A stretch of 64,000 nt of DNA from Streptoalloteichus hindustanus (lineage in GTDB: Bacteria > Actinomycetota > Actinomycetes > Mycobacteriales > Pseudonocardiaceae): assembly GCF_900129375.1 (NCBI RefSeq), contig NZ_FQVN01000004.1, positions 248,001-312,000 on the forward strand. The letters are read 5' to 3'. A program made the position numbers and the translations under genes. Positions 61,774 to 64,000 of the stretch are shown here, piece by piece; position 1 is the first letter of the stretch; each line of letters opens with the position of its first letter. The notes beneath the pieces are model-generated. The model was not told where the DNA came from, did not search any database, and worked only from the letters and a program-made list of their open reading frames with translations.

Positions 61774-63162
61774 CTAGTTCACGACGCGCACGAAGAACCG
61801 GTCGCCGTCGAGGATGCGGTCGTTGCCGTACCAGGCGCCGAGACGGCTGCCCGCCTCCTGGTTGTCGGGCGCGTTGATCGGACGCGCCGAGAAGTGGTCG
61901 CGCCACCGGTCGCCGTCGTACTTGTACCGCGCCGCCCCCTCGTAGGTGGAGGCGAAGGGGAACTCGTCGCAGTCCTGGCCGAGTTCGGGGTAGCCGGGCC
62001 ACCGCCGGTGGCAGAAGGACGTCGCCTCCGCCCGGTTGGCCGTCCGGCGCGCCGAGTCGTGGTACAGCCGCCGCAGCGGGTTCTCCGCCGAGCCGCCGGG
62101 CAGCAGCTTGCCCGGGACCTTCGGCTCGGTGGCCTCCGGGTGGTTGATCGCGTCCGACAGGTGGCGGGCGCTCATCTTCACCGGCTCGTCGGACAGCCGG
62201 AACGTGATGTACGGCGTGACCCGGTCGAAGATCGACCCCTGCCTGGCGGGCAGGTACCACGCGGAGTCGAAGCGCATGCCCATCTCCGAGCCGACGACCC
62301 GGTCCGGGATCGACACCGTCCCGGGGACGGTGAACCTGTAGGTGATGCGCATGACGCCGGTCGCCTTCTGCTCACCGTGCGCCTGGTCGGCGGGCTGGGC
62401 CGGGGAGTACGCCCGGAACGACGTCGTCGGCTGCGCGATCCACGTCGGCAGGTTGGTGTACTTGCCGTTCGGCCCGGCCATCTGGCAGGCGTTGGCGTTG
62501 GGCCACCCCTGGCAGTGCGCCTGCACGTCCAGCATCGTGGTGGCTTCGCGGAAGCGGCCGCTGGCCCGCACCTCGGTCATGTCCAGCGCGTAGTCGGTGA
62601 ACCGGTGGGCCGCGCTGCCGGGCATCACCTCCCTCTTCCCGTACCCGACGACGGTCACCTTCGCGGTGAACGCGCCGGTCGTGAAACAGATGACGAAACA
62701 CCGTTCGGTCTTGTTGTAGAGGACGAAGAGCTGGCAGTAGGCGAAGTGGTTCTTGATCCACCCCTGGTCGCGGGAGGACACCCGCCAGTTGTTCCGGCAC
62801 TCCTGCGGAGTGATGTAGTCGTAGCGGTTGGCCGGGGCCGGGGCGGTGTGCTGCTCGCTCGGCGCCGCGTAGGTGGCGCCGTGCCGCTGGGCCAGTTCCT
62901 GTTCCCGAGTGGGATCGCTGACCGTGGGCGGGGAGTCCGCGCCCCGCGGGGACTCCAGCCCCATCGTCGCCGGCCGCACGCCGTCCTTCAGCAACTCGCG
63001 GTTGAGCCCCTCGGTGTCGTTGACCCATCGGGGATCGGTGGTCAGACCCGCATAGGAGAACTGTCTTTCCCGCTCGTCACCGACTGCCGCGCCCTGTGGT
63101 GCCGCGGCCACCACAGCCAGGGCCGTCAACGCGAACGCGGATAACCAGGTGCGTCTGCGCAT
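61774..63162 (-). CDS. Secreted protein with C-terminal NucA/NucB-type DNase domain
   Basis: 462 residues. Sec signal MRRRTWLSAFALTALAVVAAA at the start. The C-terminal 120 residues contain HDSARRTANRAEATSFC and DCDEFPFASTYEGAARY, the core of NucA/NucB sporulation-type DNases, with DNQEAGSRLGAWYGNDRILDGD. The central region with several Cys is unassigned and may be a structural or binding domain. A secreted nuclease could serve nutrient use or killing of competitors; no immunity gene is evident nearby. Confidence 0.85.
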   Translation of the reverse strand: MRRRTWLSAFALTALAVVAAAPQGAAVGDERERQFSYAGLTTDPRWVNDTEGLNRELLKDGVRPATMGLESPRGADSPPTVSDPTREQELAQRHGATYAAPSEQHTAPAPANRYDYITPQECRNNWRVSSRDQGWIKNHFAYCQLFVLYNKTERCFVICFTTGAFTAKVTVVGYGKREVMPGSAAHRFTDYALDMTEVRASGRFREATTMLDVQAHCQGWPNANACQMAGPNGKYTNLPTWIAQPTTSFRAYSPAQPADQAHGEQKATGVMRITYRFTVPGTVSIPDRVVGSEMGMRFDSAWYLPARQGSIFDRVTPYITFRLSDEPVKMSARHLSDAINHPEATEPKVPGKLLPGGSAENPLRRLYHDSARRTANRAEATSFCHRRWPGYPELGQDCDEFPFASTYEGAARYKYDGDRWRDHFSARPINAPDNQEAGSRLGAWYGNDRILDGDRFFVRVVN

Positions 63163-63385
63163 CAGCGCGCTCCTTCGTCACAGAATCGGACAAGGCGCGC
63201 GGTTATCCGACCATTTCCCCTTCCGCGGTGGAACCGCCGGTCGAGCGCGGCCGAACAGACCCCCGGACAGTCAAGTCACGGGACAACGAATCAACGTCGC
63301 GCCCGAACGCGCCGCCGGTGAGACGAGGTTGGTCAACTCGCATGTGATCGATACGTCATCTGCTCGTTGTTCGCCGGGGCAGGCG

Positions 63386-63872
63386 TCAGGGGCGCGGGTA
63401 GAAGCGCTTTTCCCACTCCCGGAGGTTGTCGACGCCTTCGCGGACGAAGGGGGTGAACACGGCGAGGCCCAGCAGGCAGCGGTTGACGAGGTTGGCGGGG
63501 AAGCGCGGCGGTTTGACGAAGTCGACGAACAACACCACCCGCGTGTGGCGGGAGTGGTTCCACGCCTCGTGTTCGTAGGCGTCGTCGACGACGATGCGGG
63601 CGGTGTTGCGGGCCGAGACGACGCCGTAACCGCCCAGGAGGAACACCTTCCAGGCGGTCGTCCTGGGTGATGGTGCGGACGTCGGTGACGATGTCCTGGA
63701 ACGTGGGGAGCCGGGCGCGGTCGGCGAGGACGGCGTCCAGCTCGGCGCGGATGGCCGGCCACTCCCGCTCCAGGTCCCGCGCCCAGGGGAAGCACGCGGT
63801 GTCGTACACGGTCCGGTTGCCCAGCTTCGCGCAGGCGACGTTGAGGCGCTCCACCGCCGCCACGACGCGCAT
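63386..63872 (-). pseudogene. Aspartyl/asparaginyl beta-hydroxylase-like gene, frameshifted and internally deleted
   Basis: ATG 63872 starts a normal N-terminus (NRTVYDTACFPWARDLEREW ... ITQDDR). At about 63650 an extra C shifts the frame, and the other phase continues WKVFLLGGYGVVSARN. Next comes the C-terminal IVVDDAYEHEAWNHSRHTRVVLFVDFV, so some 60-70 residues holding the first Fe ligand (HRG-type motif) are gone. The intact family hydroxylates Asp or Asn and uses 2-oxoglutarate. Clearly non-functional. Confidence 0.82.
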
Positions 63873-64000
63873 CAGCAGCCGGGTTCACCGGCTCGGGCGA
63901 CCCATCGGGGCCACGCCGGGCGTCGCGAAGGCCTGCTCGGCGCCACGGCGAAGGGGCCACTACGAGAATGCCCCGACCCGCGACTTCGCACGACTCGTCA

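Overview
The window is about 71 percent GC, uses GTG and TTG starts freely, has many 4-nt ATGA/GTGA gene overlaps and several leaderless promoters. Gene content (YcaO, ATP-grasp and P450 cassettes, many TetR/MarR/WYL regulators, DUF427, DUF1992) fits an actinomycete of the Pseudonocardiales (Saccharothrix, Actinosynnema or Lentzea type). That placement is inferred from style and content; no marker gene is present. No rRNA, integrase, IS transposase or CRISPR array was seen.

Layout, left to right. (1) 1-5.3 kb: a partial FAD monooxygenase divergent from a TetR repressor with two operators, a WYL regulator, a small zinc-ribbon protein, a GNAT enzyme, a GAMT-like methyltransferase and an orphan DNA methyltransferase. 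(2) 5.4-11.9 kb: a compact candidate biosynthetic locus with amidohydrolase and GCS2 ligase on the minus strand, and 2OG-Fe(II) oxygenase, methyltransferase and PLP decarboxylase on the plus strand. (3) 12-18.7 kb: mixed housekeeping and unknown genes, including a P1-family peptidase interrupted by an in-frame TGA. (4) 18.7-24.1 kb: a small RiPP-like cluster with a YcaO protein, an HExxH peptide-modification protein, a 25-residue candidate precursor peptide followed by a strong hairpin, a P450 with an unusual I-helix, and an MFS transporter.

(5) 26.8-40.3 kb: probably the most coherent undescribed system. A five-gene operon (Y4yA-like PLP decarboxylase, cysteine-synthase/rhodanese fusion, SufS-like desulfurase, two ATP-grasp ligases) converges on a complete Dpp/Cnt-type peptide or metallophore importer. 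The importer is divergent from an MFS exporter, and two Fur/Zur-like boxes lie in the shared promoter. The set reads as biosynthesis, export and re-uptake of a small, possibly sulfur-containing metallophore made without NRPS or IucA/IucC enzymes.

(6) 40.4-49.4 kb: an accessory island. It opens with a small Cys/His-rich ORF followed by overlapping hairpins and a terminator, then six tRNA or tRNA-like genes, several with abnormal D-arms or anticodon loops. Next come queD and a frameshifted queE, an XRE-type regulator, and an operon running queC, reverse transcriptase, FGE-like protein, DUF6884-like protein, glycosyltransferase fused to the C-terminal part of a 5'-3' exonuclease, and PIG-L deacetylase. 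The combination of preQ0 genes, an RT, sugar enzymes and an odd tRNA array is not one I recognise.

(7) 50-64 kb: SDR/TetR pair, ECF sigma factor, MarR, a TetR-ferredoxin-ferredoxin reductase-P450 operon, a decayed ABC ATPase, a two-component system, a secreted NucA/NucB-type nuclease and a decayed Asp/Asn beta-hydroxylase.

A palindrome TCCACWGTGGA recurs at least nine times across the window, far above chance.
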